64,000 nucleotides of DNA, taken from Lotus japonicus (taxonomy: Eukaryota; Streptophyta; Magnoliopsida; Fabales; Fabaceae). A program made the translations under genes and the position numbers. Positions within the stretch are counted from its first letter, which is position 1. Each line of letters begins with the position of its first letter. This document shows, in pieces, positions 11,401 to 22,377 of the stretch. The notes beneath the pieces are model-generated. The model was given only the letters and a program-made list of their open reading frames with translations. It had not been told where the DNA came from and searched no databases. The stretch lies in contig NC_080043.1 in NCBI RefSeq assembly GCF_012489685.1, forward strand, positions 15,122,223 through 15,186,222, in the 5' to 3' direction.

Positions 11401-13234
11401 CACTACCACATGATATCTCAAATTTGGTTAATGATAGAGAATTAGAATGGTAAAGAAAAATCCGAGGAGTGAAAACATATTATATATAGTATATAGTATG
11501 CACTAAAAAAACAGTACCCTTGGTTGTATAGATCAAAATGTAGTGAATATACTCCCACTACTAGAGGTGTCAAAATAGGCTGAGCTCGAAGGGATGACCT
11601 TAGGAACCCGAGTTAAAGTGTGGAATGTGCTAGTAAAGTTCAAGAATAGTATATTTTTCATAATCAGTTTGCATATTTATGTGGTGGAGAAATGATTGTT
11701 TTATTCTAAATTAACTTTTTAAAATTACTTTTAAGTTACCATTTCAGAAACAAATTGTCTGCTGCCTTATTTAACCCTTAAATGGTAAGTTGGGCTAACA
11801 ATGTAGCAGCTCATTTAAAGTTAGCTCAACCAAATTTAACCCAAAAATGCGTTGGACCACTACAAACTCGCCTAAATGGGCCACAACAGCACAAGCCACT
11901 ACATCATTTCATGGACACAAAACCTTAACCTTTTTATACAATGGCCCTATCCATTTATTCTTCGAATTGGCTTCCTTTTATTTTCTTATCATTTTCTTTA
12001 ATTAATGTTCAACTCTGAAGGAACCTAAATTTTGCATGTCATGTATAGACCTGCTAAAAAAATTGTATGTATTTGTATTGAAATTTTATTTTTATATTTC
12101 ATCTTGCTGCATACAGGGCTACTTTCAAATTATATCATTAAATGGATCATGCACCTATTCTACTGAAGTTGGTGGTCCTCTTACAAAAACCTTCAAGTTC
12201 GCGATTTCATTGCTTAAACCCGATGGAGAGATGTTTGGAGGGAACATTACAAGCTCCTTGATAGCCGCTGGCCCTGTTCGCGTAAGAATTTTTTGACATC
12301 CATATAAGATTGAAGTGAATCTAGTTTATGTGTGTTAACTTTTTTACTCTATATGTATCCTTTGATTTCATTGAAGGAATTAAAGTTTTTGAGTCTTGAA
12401 GCACCACTTAGTTTCAAAACATATTTGATAGATGAATCAATCAATTAGTAAAAAATTAAATATTAGAATAGTTAATAAATACACATGAACTTATGTATAA
12501 CCTTTATACTTTGCTTTGGAATTTGTTGTACTCTGATGATTGATAGCCTTGGAGGAACATTCCAATGATTAACTTTTGAAGACCTTTAAGTATGTATTTA
12601 AAATTTCACTTATAGTTGACTTAAAATATAAAATTAATTATCGGAAAATATGTCGTGAGTTGGGTGTAAAAGTGAATTCTGACTAATCCAAGCATATCAT
12701 TAGTATCACATTGTTTATGTATGCATACAAACAATGAGACATCCCATATGAGTCATATCATAGGTAAGCACTTATATTCATCATACCCTAACAACAATTT
12801 TTATACTCTAAAATAGTATAATCAAATGTTTATTTGCATTAAGTTACTTTTTCTCAAACATAGAATGATTGTTAATTCCTTGCATGTATAGTGGACATGG
12901 AAATTGAATTTAGTTTGAAGTACTATATCTTAATTATTATTCACCATTATGTTGCATCATTGAATGGCAATTTTTAAATTAACTTTAGACTCTTTTTTTT
13001 CATCAGCTTATATTGGCAACTTTCAAGCAAAACATAAGCAATCATATGAAGAGAAGGCAGTCATGTGGATCATCTACTGCTTCAAACATCCCAGGTAACC
13101 CAGATTCTGCAAGAGGAGATCTGCATAAAGTTCCTAGGATGACAAAAGGGGAGATCATCTGTCCTACACCAATATCAGCAGTGTTGCCAACATCATCAAC
13201 TGATGGCATAACTGAGACTCCACCTCTTTCTTAG
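8464..13234 (+). CDS. AT-hook motif nuclear-localized (AHL) protein, copy A
   Basis: Predicted DNA-binding chromatin/transcription regulator of the nucleus; AHL proteins bind AT-rich DNA and multimerise through the PPC/DUF296 domain. Exons: 8464-8836, 11068-11120, 11217-11345, 12117-12281, 13007-13234, all GT-AG, total 315 aa. Two AT-hooks are visible: KRGRGRPRKY (aa 68-77) and KRSRGRPRGS (aa 106-115). The PPC domain runs about aa 127-245: GFTSHVVDVNTGEDVMSKI, a long strand-rich segment, then SLIAAGPVRLILATF. It is divergent: the usual GRFEIL core reads GYFQII. The C-terminus is basic, then Ser/Pro/Thr-rich. Intron 1 (2.2 kb) is AT-rich. The start is the ATG after a TATA box and a short 5' UTR. 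No breaks are seen. Confidence 0.88.
10740..11050 (+). mobile_element. old LINE-like 3' tail in AHL-A intron 1
   Basis: The T/G-rich 3'-UTR-like text ends close to the exon-2 acceptor and is present at the same place in copy B (46060-46380, reverse strand). The insertion therefore predates the duplication. Class assigned by appearance only. Confidence 0.3.
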
Positions 13235-13638
13235 ACAAGAGATGAAGTGCCATAACATGACATCCATGGAGATAATAACATGTATTATGAATCTGTTTGC
13301 GGTGTTGTCCTTGAATGTGAACTCGTACAGCCTGATGGAGAACAAAAGTGACCATTTGCGGATGTCGTTGGTGTCAGTGCTCCTTAGATGTCGAAATCTT
13401 TATTGTCCCTCTCATGCGTTCAATTTTGGAGAACAAATTTATTTTTTCTTTTTTAAGTTTACAATGACATTTTTTCTATTGCAAGTCTTTAAAAGGATAA
13501 TGTTTTTGTATGAGTTTATAAGGTTGTCGCGAATAATTATTTCGTTTAAGAAAAATATTTTATGTTTTATTAGTGATCGTAAGATTGTTATATTAAAATT
13601 TGAGTTCAAATTTCAACAAAGGAAGAACTAGTTACATT

Positions 13639-13640
<2 letters not shown>

Positions 13641-13670
<30 letters not shown>
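13641..13670. repeat. T30 homopolymer
   Basis: An uninterrupted run of 30 T in the 3' flank of AHL-A. The matching position in the right arm (about 43540) has only A6. Confidence 0.9.
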
Positions 13671-13906
13671 CTGAAAACGAGTTCAAGAAAGTAAAAATTA
13701 ATACATAGAGTAAAGAATAGTTTCGGCAAAAAAAGAGAGATTAAATATACTTGTTTTTCTCTCGAACCTTTTCTACAGTACTATATGATACTTCAAACAC
13801 CTCAATCTTCATAACCACTGCAAGCCCACTTTTCTTCTGCACTCACAAGCCAAGATTCTTACTTTTCTTCACACATCACCCTAAAATCCCAATCTCAATC
13901 TCATCC

Positions 13907-14269
13907 ATGGAGGGCTTGAACTAAATTGTTATGATGTCTCATGTCCAAACTCCACCAAGAACGAACTCGAACCAAACAAGAGGAAGTGACGGCACACACC
14001 TCCACTGGTGACAACGACATTGCACCACATAGTGCCAAAGTCAAGGTTGAATGGAAACTCATGGTTGGAGAAGCGTCTGAGACAACAAGTTTGGAACATG
14101 TGGTGAAAACGGGGAGGGGGGCCTCAGAAGCATAAGCTTAACTAGAGACAGCTGACTTCGATGATGGCGCAATTGCCGGTATTCAGCATTCAACCTTATG
14201 GCAGAGGTGAATGTGTTAAGTGAAGTAGGGGACACGCTCGTTGGAAGCCACTAATTCCAACTTCCATGA
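13907..14269 (+). pseudogene. broken second copy of AHL exon 1 (tandem duplicate)
   Basis: Starts with the same promoter/5' UTR context as AHL-A (TATA-like at about 13778) and an ATG at 13907. A stop follows after five codons and several small indels destroy the frame. The first AT-hook region is degraded. The donor-like GTAAG at 14270-14274 and the start of intron 1 are still recognisable. Further intron-1 pieces lie at 14275-14370, 16181-16384 and 20735-20892, interrupted by LINEs. Exons 2-5 are missing. Confidence 0.85.
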
Positions 14270-14370
14270 GTAAGTTTCTAACTATTAGTTTTATTGGTTA
14301 GTTTGAATTTCGTTGAATTTTTTTCTTCTTTTTTCTTGGTGGTTACTGCATTTTTTAAGTTTGTCATTCT

Positions 14371-16180
14371 TTTTTTTTAGAAGATAAATGATTATATATT
14401 GATATCCACCAAAAACCCCTAAGGACATCACCCTTAGGGAGCGAGGATAACCCCAAAAATAACGAGGCACCTCAACAAACAAAAGAAAACCCCTCTAAGC
14501 CAAAATACCCCTAACCAGGATCTACGAACAAAGGCAAACTAGCCAAGAGCACGAGCCAAAGAGAAACCCCTTAAATTACACAAAACCCGCCCGAGATGTA
14601 CATACATAAATTAAGTCTTAAAATGTTCCTCATAAACCTTTTCCAACCCTTGAATGGCCTCTACGTCGCTTCCCTCAAACTCTAGCCCCAAGGGTTTTCC
14701 CAGAAGCCACGTATTTTTCAAACGCGTGAAGTAAGGTCCACCACTAGCAGGAATAGAGGTCGACAACATCAAGGGCAAAGAGGCGCAAGCATCCTCAAAG
14801 TCATCCCGCACCAACTCCCAGATCGGGGTCGAGCAATGGTTCTCTGGCAAGAAGGAGGGACCTTTTTAGGACGCTCGCGCTAACGGGGTTGCTGAACTAG
14901 CTCATCAACAGAAGTTCCCTCCTCAAGCACTGAACCAGCGTCTTCCACCCTTCCCAACAGAAGAAGCCGAGGGAAGAGGAGACACTGGCAGAGCCAGTTG
15001 ACCCACCTAAAGCGGAGAAGCTTCATTTGCAACTGCACCAGACCAAGGGGTGACCAATCCAAAAGATTTGATGTTCTCCAAGAGCACATACCCACACCTC
15101 AAAACCGTAGGACACATATTCAAGAGAGGGATAGTCCTCGTAACAACCAAACTCCTTATACCCAAAGTCACCAACAGAAGAGAGGGAACAACAACAAGTT
15201 ATAGCAAAGATCAAAGGAGAGGTTCCGGTTCCACTTCCAAGTCGAGGGACCGTGGAGAAGGAAAGAAAGGCCATTCTCCCACAACCCCCTTAAGCCTAAA
15301 AAAGATGCAACATAGTGAACACCACCCTGCAATACCTCCGCACCCATCGCCTCAGCAACAGTTAAACCATCTTTGGACCACTGCTCCTTCCGAGCCGAAC
15401 CCAGAACCAAACAACCATCGACGTCGCCATCTCTCCCTTCTACTTCTCTCGCTTCACCAGCCAAACCAAAACTGAAACCTGAAATCTATGGAAAAAGGAA
15501 CATATCCGAAACTCTCAAAACCTCTTCAAACGAACACCCAACACCATCGTGCATCCTTAACTCATCCTTAGAAAAAGAAGACAAGCCGGTATCCTTCCTA
15601 CATCCCATGACAACATCTCGCCTGGAAAAAAAAGATGGGTGAGGATTACTAACCTTCCATTGATTCACAAAAGTAAAGAGTCGCTTTCCCTGTTCAGAAA
15701 CAGTCTGAGACCCCAAACCAGAAGTGCACGAAATTGAATTGCCTACCTGAGGGAGCCTGGCAATGGAAACCGATATAGAAGCACTCCCCAACTTAAGCCC
15801 ATCAAGACCTTGAATCGCCTTCAGCGCCTGTTCTCTAAAACCATATTGTACGAAGGCAAATCAAAAAATTCTTCCAATCTTTCTTTAACGTTGGATAAAG
15901 AGGTTGGTAACCTCGCCAAACTTCAAGCAGATAGCGCGGAGATGAAGATAACCGACCTTCTCTTCGATTCCATCGATGAACACCGAAAATCACTTCCTCC
16001 CTCAGTCGTGGCTTCCACCCGCTCCACATCTGCTTCACCGTCTAGCTCTCCGCCTTCTGCCTCGCCATCCACGTTGCCTCGCCGCGAGCCGCCCTCGAGC
16101 CCTTTTGATTCACCGCCGTCGTCCCTGAATCGCCTGACCTAGAAACCCTAGCAGAGGGGTTCAAACGCATATTCAGATAT
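14371..16180 (-). mobile_element. LINE-type element with RRM-containing ORF1 and no ORF2
   Basis: Minus strand. It carries an RRM-like domain (16160-15780): RNP2-like FFIDGI, RNP1-like FAFVQYG, with two stops near 15870-15900. A long collinear ORF1 C-terminal region follows in several frames (15791-14611), then a GT-rich 3' UTR ending in an A-run at 14371-14379. RRM-type ORF1 is known from a plant L1 subclade (BNR-type). Flanks TTAAGTTTGTC (left) and TTAAAATTTGTC (right) suggest a target-site duplication inside AHL intron 1. ORF1 is followed directly by the 3' UTR, with no endonuclease or RT in between. Degenerate. Confidence 0.7.
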
Positions 16181-16384
16181 CTGACTTAAAATTTGTCCTG
16201 TTTACTTTGAAATATTGTGTTCCTTCTTTATAGAGTGTTTTTTTTCACATGAAAAAAATAATTTTAGTTGTCTAAAATAATTATTTTTGAGGGTTTTTTT
16301 AATAAAATAAAAAACAAGAGTGGATATATGTTTTATCACACAAATTAAAGTTATTTTTTATTTTCTCTTTCATCTATCATAACA
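16181..16384 (+). pseudogene. AHL intron-1 segment between two LINE insertions
   Basis: Matches AHL-A intron 1 at about 8940-9135 (shared landmarks: AGTTGT...AAAATAATTATTTT and TTCTCTTTCATCTATCATAACA). It proves that the two LINEs were inserted into one truncated AHL copy. Confidence 0.75.
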
Positions 16385-16431
16385 ATTTTTTTTTTTGGTA
16401 CATCGGAAAATAAACAGACAAGAAACAAAAA

Positions 16432-16941
16432 CTACAAAGCTAACAAATCTCTAGCCAGAATCGGCTGAAGCTCTTGAGGAGGGCTCTCAAGACAAGTCAG
16501 GGGGCAAAGGAGGCTAACTCCAAGTCCTGCAAGGCAATCAGCTGCTGCATTCGCCTCTCTAGGGACGTAAGCAAGAGTAACAGTCCAATCCCGATCCAGG
16601 AGAAGACGAATATCCAGGAGCTCAGGCGCCAAGGCATGAAACTGATACCGATCATTCTCCAAAGCTTCCACAATATCCAAACAATCAACTTCGCAAGTAG
16701 CTCTCCTAACATTGGCATTCCACAACAGTGTTAGACCATGCTTTAGAGCTGCAATCTCCGCCCGAAGAGCATCTCCTCCGAGGCTACCTGCATAGAAACC
16801 AGATATCCAAGCACCATGGGCATCCCGAACAATGCCACCCATTCCCATTCGATCATCATCATGCTTAAACGCCCCATCTGAGTTCATTTTGTACTCACCG
16901 GAAACAGGGGGAGCCCAACGGACTGGAGCATCGTCGACCAT
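16432..16941 (-). pseudogene. LINE ORF2 RNase H domain
   Basis: 169 codons open on the minus strand. RNase H landmarks are visible: NSDGAFK (first Asp), AEIAALKHGL (Glu), CEVDCLDIVE (Asp) and YVPREANAAADCLAG (the HxxN-like/final Asp region, with Tyr-Val-Pro-Arg). It is separated from the upstream RT part only by one TAG stop at about 16950, so the domain itself looks intact although the ORF is not. It ends 36 nt before the poly(A) tail. Confidence 0.85.
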
Positions 16942-16944
16942 GGA

Positions 16945-18225
16945 CTACGATAGACCTCTCGTGAGTAATAGATCATAGTCCCTGTGCTCCGTAATAATCC
17001 AATTCACAGTGCTTACCACTGTCCAATCGTTATCACCTAGGACTTCATTATTCCTCCATCTCCATATACCCCATATTGCTGTCAAAAACAGAGAAGCATG
17101 AGGACCTTGAGCTTGCGATTTTACCCAGGCTTGGGCATTACTCACGAAGAAGCCTGGCCACCCAAGAGCATTAAGCCGAACCCATACATCACGCACAATT
17201 CTACAGTCCCTGAGGCAATGCAAGATGTCCTCGAATTGATGTTGACAGCGCGGGCAAGCAGGGGAATTTGCAAGCTTGCATCTGAACCGAAAGCTATTGA
17301 CTTGGATCGCACCCTGCATGATAAACCAGACAAAGACCCGAATTTTTTCCGGAACCCGAATTTTCCAAATCCATTTCCAGGAATCGGGTGTAGAGGGGGG
17401 GAGCTGGGAAGAAGACTCAAGAAGCCAGGAGTATGCAGCAGCAGCAGTAAACACACCTTGTCTCCCCTTCTTCCACGTCCAATGATCATGGAGTCTATCA
17501 TCCACCAGGGGAGTGATGTCGTGCAGCTTCTGCAGAATCAAAGAAGGGACAACAATATACAAACTAGTCGTGACCCAATCCCCTCCAATCACCAAATCTC
17601 TAAGAGACACGTGGATTTCATGAATATCCACATAAGGGATGTGATTTGCCAAGTTTCCATGACCACTCCAATCATGGTACCAAAAAGAGGACTCACCGTT
17701 CCCCAACTTGAAACCAAACCCGTCCTTTAATTCATCTCTAGCACGCAACACCCCTTTCCAAAGGGTAGAAGAACTAGGCTTGGCCGAGACTTCCAACAAA
17801 GAATGGTCTTTTATGTACTTATGGGTAAGCACTTGGACCCATAGTTTATCAGATTGTTGTAACAAGTTCCACACTAGTTTGCCAAGCAGGGAGGTATTTG
17901 CAAGCGCTGCGTCTCTAATCCCAAGTCCTCCGACATGCCTGGGCTGAGTAACAATCTCCCACTTAACTCGATGCCACCCACGGCTAGCAGCGGAGTTAGA
18001 CCAAATAAAGTTTCGAGCCGCTCTATCAATCGAATGGATTGTCTTCCTGGGGAGCCAGACCGCTTGCATATAGTAAGTGAGAATTGCTGTGATAACAGAC
18101 CTAGCAAGACAAATTTTTCCTGCTGTGTTGAGAATGCGACTCTTCCAGCCTGCTAATCTCCTCTCAATTTTGTCCACAAGAAAATCAAAATCACCATGAG
18201 ATACTCTGCCACTGATCATTGGAAA
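16945..18225 (-). pseudogene. LINE ORF2 C-terminal RT/zf-RVT part
   Basis: 424 open codons in the frame that follows an in-frame TAA at 18231-18229. The family has a conserved K-Y-L-G-F here; TAC has become TAA. It includes the tryptophan-rich post-RT region (AGWKSRI, GGLGIRD, GNGESSFWYHDW) and the zinc-binding segment C-K...C-P-R-C...H-C with following W residues. The stretch ends in TAG just before the RNase H. Confidence 0.85.
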
Positions 18226-18231
18226 ACCTAA

Positions 18232-19347
18232 TTACTTGCCCAGGTTCCGAACAATTCTGATGGGACAAACAACTGCAATATCTCGACGGGTACTTTGGGG
18301 AACCCCTTTAGAGCACAAAGCCTTTGATTTCGCAGCACTAACTTTCAAACCTGATGCCGAGCCAAAGTCCTCCAAAATTTCAGCAACCATCTCAACTTGT
18401 GATCTAGAGGCCTTGCAAAAAAGAAGCACGTCATCTGCAAAGAAAATATGAGAGAGAGGAGGACCACCTCTAGAAAGAGATATTGGATGCCACAAACTCG
18501 CATCCACTGCATTCTGAATACGAACTGAAAGCTTCTCCATGCACATAACAAAAAGGTAGGGAGACAACGGATCCCCTTGGCGGAGACCCCGAACAGGGCT
18601 AAACCAAGGGAGCCTAGAACCATTCCAAAGGAGAGCAAGCCTGGATGAAGACACACAGCTCATGATAAGGCGAATAATGAGGTCTGGAAACCCAAATTCC
18701 CTAAGAGTTTCCTCCAAGAACCCCCAAGAAAGCTTGTCATAAGCTTTTTCCAAATCAATTTTGAAAGCCATAGAGCCGTTTCTTGCTTTAGAGTGATCAA
18801 GGAAGTGAATTGCCTCCTGAGCCAAGATAGCATTGTCAGTGGTCCCCCGCCCCGGAATAAAGCTAGACTAGAGGGGGCCAATAAACTGATCCAAGTAAGG
18901 GCGGATACGAAGGACCAGCACCTTCGTGATTATTTTATAAACAACGTTACACAGACTAATGGGTCGAAACTCCTTCATCTGACTAGGAACATCAACTTTG
19001 GGGATCAAAACAATCAAAGTTTCAGCTAGTGAAGGATCGATAGTACCTGTACTAAACGCATCACTGACCACCCTCCAAACATCCTCCCCAACAATATCCC
19101 AATACTGTTTGAAGAACGCAGGTTGAAAGCCATCAGGCCCTGGGGCTTTGAACGACTTCATGGACATAAGAGCTCTTTTTACCTCCTCAATGGTGACAGG
19201 CTCAAGAAGATCCAGTCGGCAATCCTCAGGAATAGACAGAAAGTTCAGCACCTGAAAGTGGTCAAGCAAAGTATCCCCCCAGAGCAAAACAAATCCATGA
19301 AAAAATCCCGGGCCTGTCTCTGAAGCACACCCTCGTCTAAGCTCCAA
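18232..19347 (-). pseudogene. LINE ORF2 reverse transcriptase core
   Basis: RT blocks are visible on the minus strand: KAPGPDGFQ, PISLCNVVYKIITK, IDLEKAYDKLSW, GLRQGDPLSPYLFV and the catalytic FFADDVLLF. A TAG stop at about 18870 interrupts the stretch before the SSFIPGR motif, where other LINEs have CAG. A frameshift near 19275 separates it from the endonuclease. The catalytic FADD box is preserved, so inactivation comes from the stops rather than from loss of the active site. Confidence 0.88.
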
Positions 19348-20217
19348 GAGCCATCCATCAACTGAAGTCTATGAATTTTATTTCTCTTCCTACGGATAAC
19401 TGTTTGTGTGTGGAAAAAAGCAGTGTTACGATCACCAAATCTAACCCACTGCTCTCGGGACTTCTGGTACCAAAGAAGCTCCTCATTCCGCAAGATATCT
19501 CGGTACTCCGCCTGAAGCTGAGCCTCAAGCTGGACTAGACTAGAAGTCACCCGAACATCAAGTTCTCTCTGGACTCCTCGAAGCCGGCCCTCCACATGCC
19601 TCCTCCGTTGGAAGATATTTCCAAAGGTGTGCTTATTAAAGGAGATCGAGTCAGTTTGGACACGGTAGAGCTTATCACGCAGTATTCCCCCCGGGCTCCT
19701 CCAAGCATTGCTAACAATAGATCGGTAGCCATCATGATTAGCCCAAGCTGCAAGGTAACAGAATGGCCTCTCAACAGGACCCTCTCCAGGAACATTGCAT
19801 CTAACTATAATAGGGTTGTGGTTAGAATGCATCCTTGTTTGAACCTCTACATAAGCCTCAGGAAAAGCAAGTCTCCAGTCACTATCAGCAAAGGCCCGGT
19901 CCAATCTCTTAGACATACGAAGGATTCCCCTTTCCTTCCGATGCCAAGTGAACTGACCCCCCTTCGCCTCAAGGTCAATCAAATCACAATTATCCAGAGC
20001 AGAAGCAAAACGGAGAGCTCTCCCAGGAAGGAAAGCACCTCCCCTCACCTCCGAAGGGTAAAGAATCTCATTAAAATCGCCTACTGCAAGCCAAGGTCTT
20101 GAAACACTACCTCGAAGATAAGATAAATGCTCCCAAAGGGCCTCTCTCTGCATAGCCACGGGACTAGCATACACTGCCGAGCAAGTCCAGACATAAGCAC
20201 CAACAGCAATATCAAAG
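19290..20217 (-). pseudogene. LINE ORF2 endonuclease (EEP/APE-type), N-truncated, active site altered
   Basis: Minus strand. GDFNEI, LDRAFADSDW and the terminal block are recognisable, but the usual S-D-H-x-P catalytic motif reads SNHNP (Asp to Asn), which should abolish cleavage. The first part of the domain, with the N-terminal catalytic residues, is missing. Translation upstream of about 20217 enters the inverted filler DNA. Confidence 0.8.
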
Positions 20218-20264
20218 GTGAGCATTTGAGAGAAAGAGTTGAAAGTTAGTGGATGGAAGTTAAA

Positions 20265-20740
20265 AGTAATTAGGTTTTCCAATGATCAGTGGCAGAGTAT
20301 CTCATGGTGATTTTGATTTTCTTGTGGACAAAATTGAGAGGAGATTAGCAGGCTGGAAGAGTCGCCTTCATGTTGAAAAAGGTCTCAAATCATATGAAAA
20401 AGGTCTCAACTCTTTCACGTTGAAAAAGGTCTCAACTTGAAAGAGGTCTCAACTTGAAAAAAGTCTCAACTTGAAAAAGGTCTCAACTCTTTCAAGTAGT
20501 TAGGTCTCAACTTTCAACTCTTTCATGTTGAAAAAGGTCTCAAATCATATTATTTTTTTCTCAAATCTTTCTTTCATACCCTGCCTTGTAGTTAGTTAAA
20601 AAATATGGAAAATCCAATTACTTTCAAAAAATAATATGATTAGCTAATCATATTATTTTTAGTTAAATAATACTCTGCCACTGATCATTGGAAAACCTAA
20701 GTACTTGAAAGTAATTGGATTTTCCATATTTTTTAACCTA
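20265..20740. repeat. scrambled junction: inverted RT piece, short tandem repeats, nested palindromes
   Basis: Parts in order: 20265-20369 is an apparently identical inverted copy of about 105 bp of the adjacent LINE (18138-18237). 20370-20555 has about eight copies of a GTTGAAAAAGGTCTCAAC-type unit. 20605-20634 and 20703-20735 form an inverted repeat around a palindrome (ATATGATTAGCTAATCATAT). 20672-20700 is another RT piece in the opposite sense. AHL intron-1 sequence resumes at about 20735. It looks like a templated-insertion repair scar. Confidence 0.8.
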
Positions 20741-20892
20741 ATCATTACAAATTATACACACTTTTTTTTTTTACTTTTATGTAATGTTTTTGTGCTTTCA
20801 AATAAATGAGATTTTATTTTGAAATGCCTTGTAGATGGAAGTTGAAAATGTTACGTAATTTTAATTCCATAAATTCTTATCAATTAATAAGT
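20735..20892 (+). pseudogene. AHL intron-1 remnant closing the truncated tandem copy
   Basis: Matches AHL-A intron 1 at about 9537-9695 (shared blocks CATTACAAATTATA, TTGAAAATGTTACGTAATTTT and ATTCTTATCAATTAATAAG). It marks the right edge of the broken tandem duplicate; no later AHL exons follow. Confidence 0.8.
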
Positions 20893-21429
20893 TGAAATGG
20901 AAAAAAGTCTGGCTACACCAAGAAAAAGTGGAGATAGAGAACCCTTTGAGGGGTTGTTCCTCAAAATACCTCTTCTTCATATGACACTTGTTATGTCTCT
21001 GTAGTATCACATGTTCATCTAGAGGAGAGGATAATCTTGATAGCATAATGCGACTCTCCTCTGTAGCCATGACTATTTAGCTTAGTTGAAAAATCTGATA
21101 AAAATTGCAATGCCGCTAATGTTAACCTATTTGGAAATTTGACTATGAACTGAATCATCAATTTTTTTAAATAAGCTAAAATTGACCGCCACACGAAGTA
21201 ATGAAAAAGGGTTAAACTATATAGAAGCAAAAACAATACTATTGGAGGAATGTTTTTCAATTCTTTTAGATCTATTTTTTATAGAAGAATAATTTCTTGG
21301 AGGATGTAATCATGCAACATTTATATATTGTATTGTTTGCTGGTGAATAGTATAACTAGAAAATTGGCATTGCCTCATTTTATTTTCGTTCTTAAGGTTT
21401 TGTTAGATTTTCCTCAATGGTTTTCGACT
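20893..21429. other. no gene recognised
   Basis: AT-rich sequence with short open frames on both strands, none resembling a known domain. Confidence 0.4.
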
Positions 21430-22377
21430 AGGTGATGCGCCTCGGTGGCTTTGGCGAGGTTTTCACGACATGAGTTGGCCAAGCAAAGTGTTCTAAGCTC
21501 GGCAGTGGCAGAGGGAGCTACTGCCACTGTTGGAGAAGAGGAGGCTTGGGTTGCCTTGGATTTGTCTGAAGATGAAGACTTGATGCTCACTGGACTTGTC
21601 AGAAGCTGCCCGATGGACCACGACGCTACTCCCTTGGTTCTTTTTCCTGAAATTTCAAACTGAGTTTTTCCTGTTGCATCTACTAACCTTTAACCATATG
21701 TTGTTTCCCAATTTCCCTCTTTGGGCACTGTCTTTGAGGTTGTGCAGGTGCATGATGTTTTTGTTGAGTTGCCTGAACAACGTGCTGCTGTGAAAAATTC
21801 CTAAGGCTAGGGGCACAAAGAAGGCAGTGGCGGCAGGTAGCAAGAAGCAGGGTCTTTTAGAGAATGACATTGGTCCTACGCCACCAGACGTTGGAGCCTC
21901 GATGGTGTCAGGGAGAGAGCTGATGGTGTTGCTTGAGGAGCTCTCTAAGCCTTTTGGCATCATGACGCGTGCCCACAGTGCTATTCTGATGGGGAAACGC
22001 CTGGGTATGCAGTATGACTGCTAAGATGAATATGCCCTCTTCGACATAGCAACTCAGATCCGTGCACGCAACAATGATCCTTAGTTTTGTTTGAGGGTGG
22101 TTCTCGATTTTGCCTAGAGTTGAGGTCTTGGGTTTTTAGGGTCTTAGGGGTTTTTTTGGGTATCTTGTAGGCCTTTGGTGGTTTTCTTTGGGCGTTGTGT
22201 ATAGGCGGTATAAGCTTTTAGGGGGACTTTTTCCCTGCGTTCTTTTGGGTTGGTTGCTTTTTATTTTGGTTCGTTGTTGTTGCTTGATTTTGTTACTTTT
22301 TGACCCTTTATGAGCGTACATCCATGTCTATTTCCTCATCCTCATTCAATCAATACAATTTCTATTTTCAAAAAAAA
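21430..22377 (+). mobile_element. LINE ORF1-type fragment with 3' UTR and poly(A)
   Basis: Degenerate plus-strand coding-like sequence (21445-22080, several stops and frame changes) of the same general character as the ORF1 C-terminal region at 14611-15790. A T/G-rich 3' UTR and an A-run at 22369-22377 follow. As in that element, ORF1-like sequence passes directly into the 3' UTR without ORF2. Exact 5' end and target duplication were not found. Confidence 0.5.

Larger units (their letters stand above)
6565..15540 (+). repeat. left arm of about 9-kb inverted duplication
   Basis: This arm matches, in reverse complement, about 42130-50525. Collinear anchors are 6565-6900 with 50200-50525, 7180-7450 with 49600-49900, the as-1-like site 8264-8284 with 48774-48794, AHL exons 1-5, the broken exon-1 copy 13907 with 43302, and the LINE ORF1 region 14600-15540 with 42130-42960. 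Arms differ by many substitutions and indels (about 2% in AHL exon 3, about 7% in exon 4), so the event is not recent. Confidence 0.9.
16385..20283 (-). mobile_element. LINE (L1-type) ORF2 element, 5'-truncated and inactive
   Basis: Minus-strand non-LTR retrotransposon. Order 5' to 3': endonuclease (20217-19290), RT (19270-about 17950), zf-RVT region (about 17300-17150), RNase H (16941-16432), a short 3' UTR, and an A12 tail (T-run at 16385-16396). It is inserted in AHL intron-1 sequence. At least three in-frame stops and one frameshift are present. The N-terminal part of the endonuclease is missing and is replaced by an inverted RT fragment (see 20265-20740). Its 3' UTR differs from that of the neighbouring ORF1 element, so this is a separate insertion. 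Confidence 0.9.

Noticed and set aside
12036..12296. Stand-alone 86-aa protein
   Set aside because: It is AHL-A exon 4 (12117-12281) read with intron sequence on both sides.
15050..15475. 141-codon plus-strand open frame
   Set aside because: It is the antisense of the LINE ORF1 region that is coding on the minus strand and duplicated at 42157-42672.
17098..17730. 210-codon plus-strand open frame
   Set aside because: Antisense shadow of the LINE RT/zf-RVT frame (16945-18219, minus); composition follows that frame.
19596..20102. 168-codon plus-strand open frame
   Set aside because: Antisense of the LINE endonuclease domain.
20265..20369. Classic LINE 5' inversion by twin priming
   Set aside because: Twin priming inverts the next upstream part of the element. 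This piece duplicates an internal segment still present in place, so templated insertion fits better.
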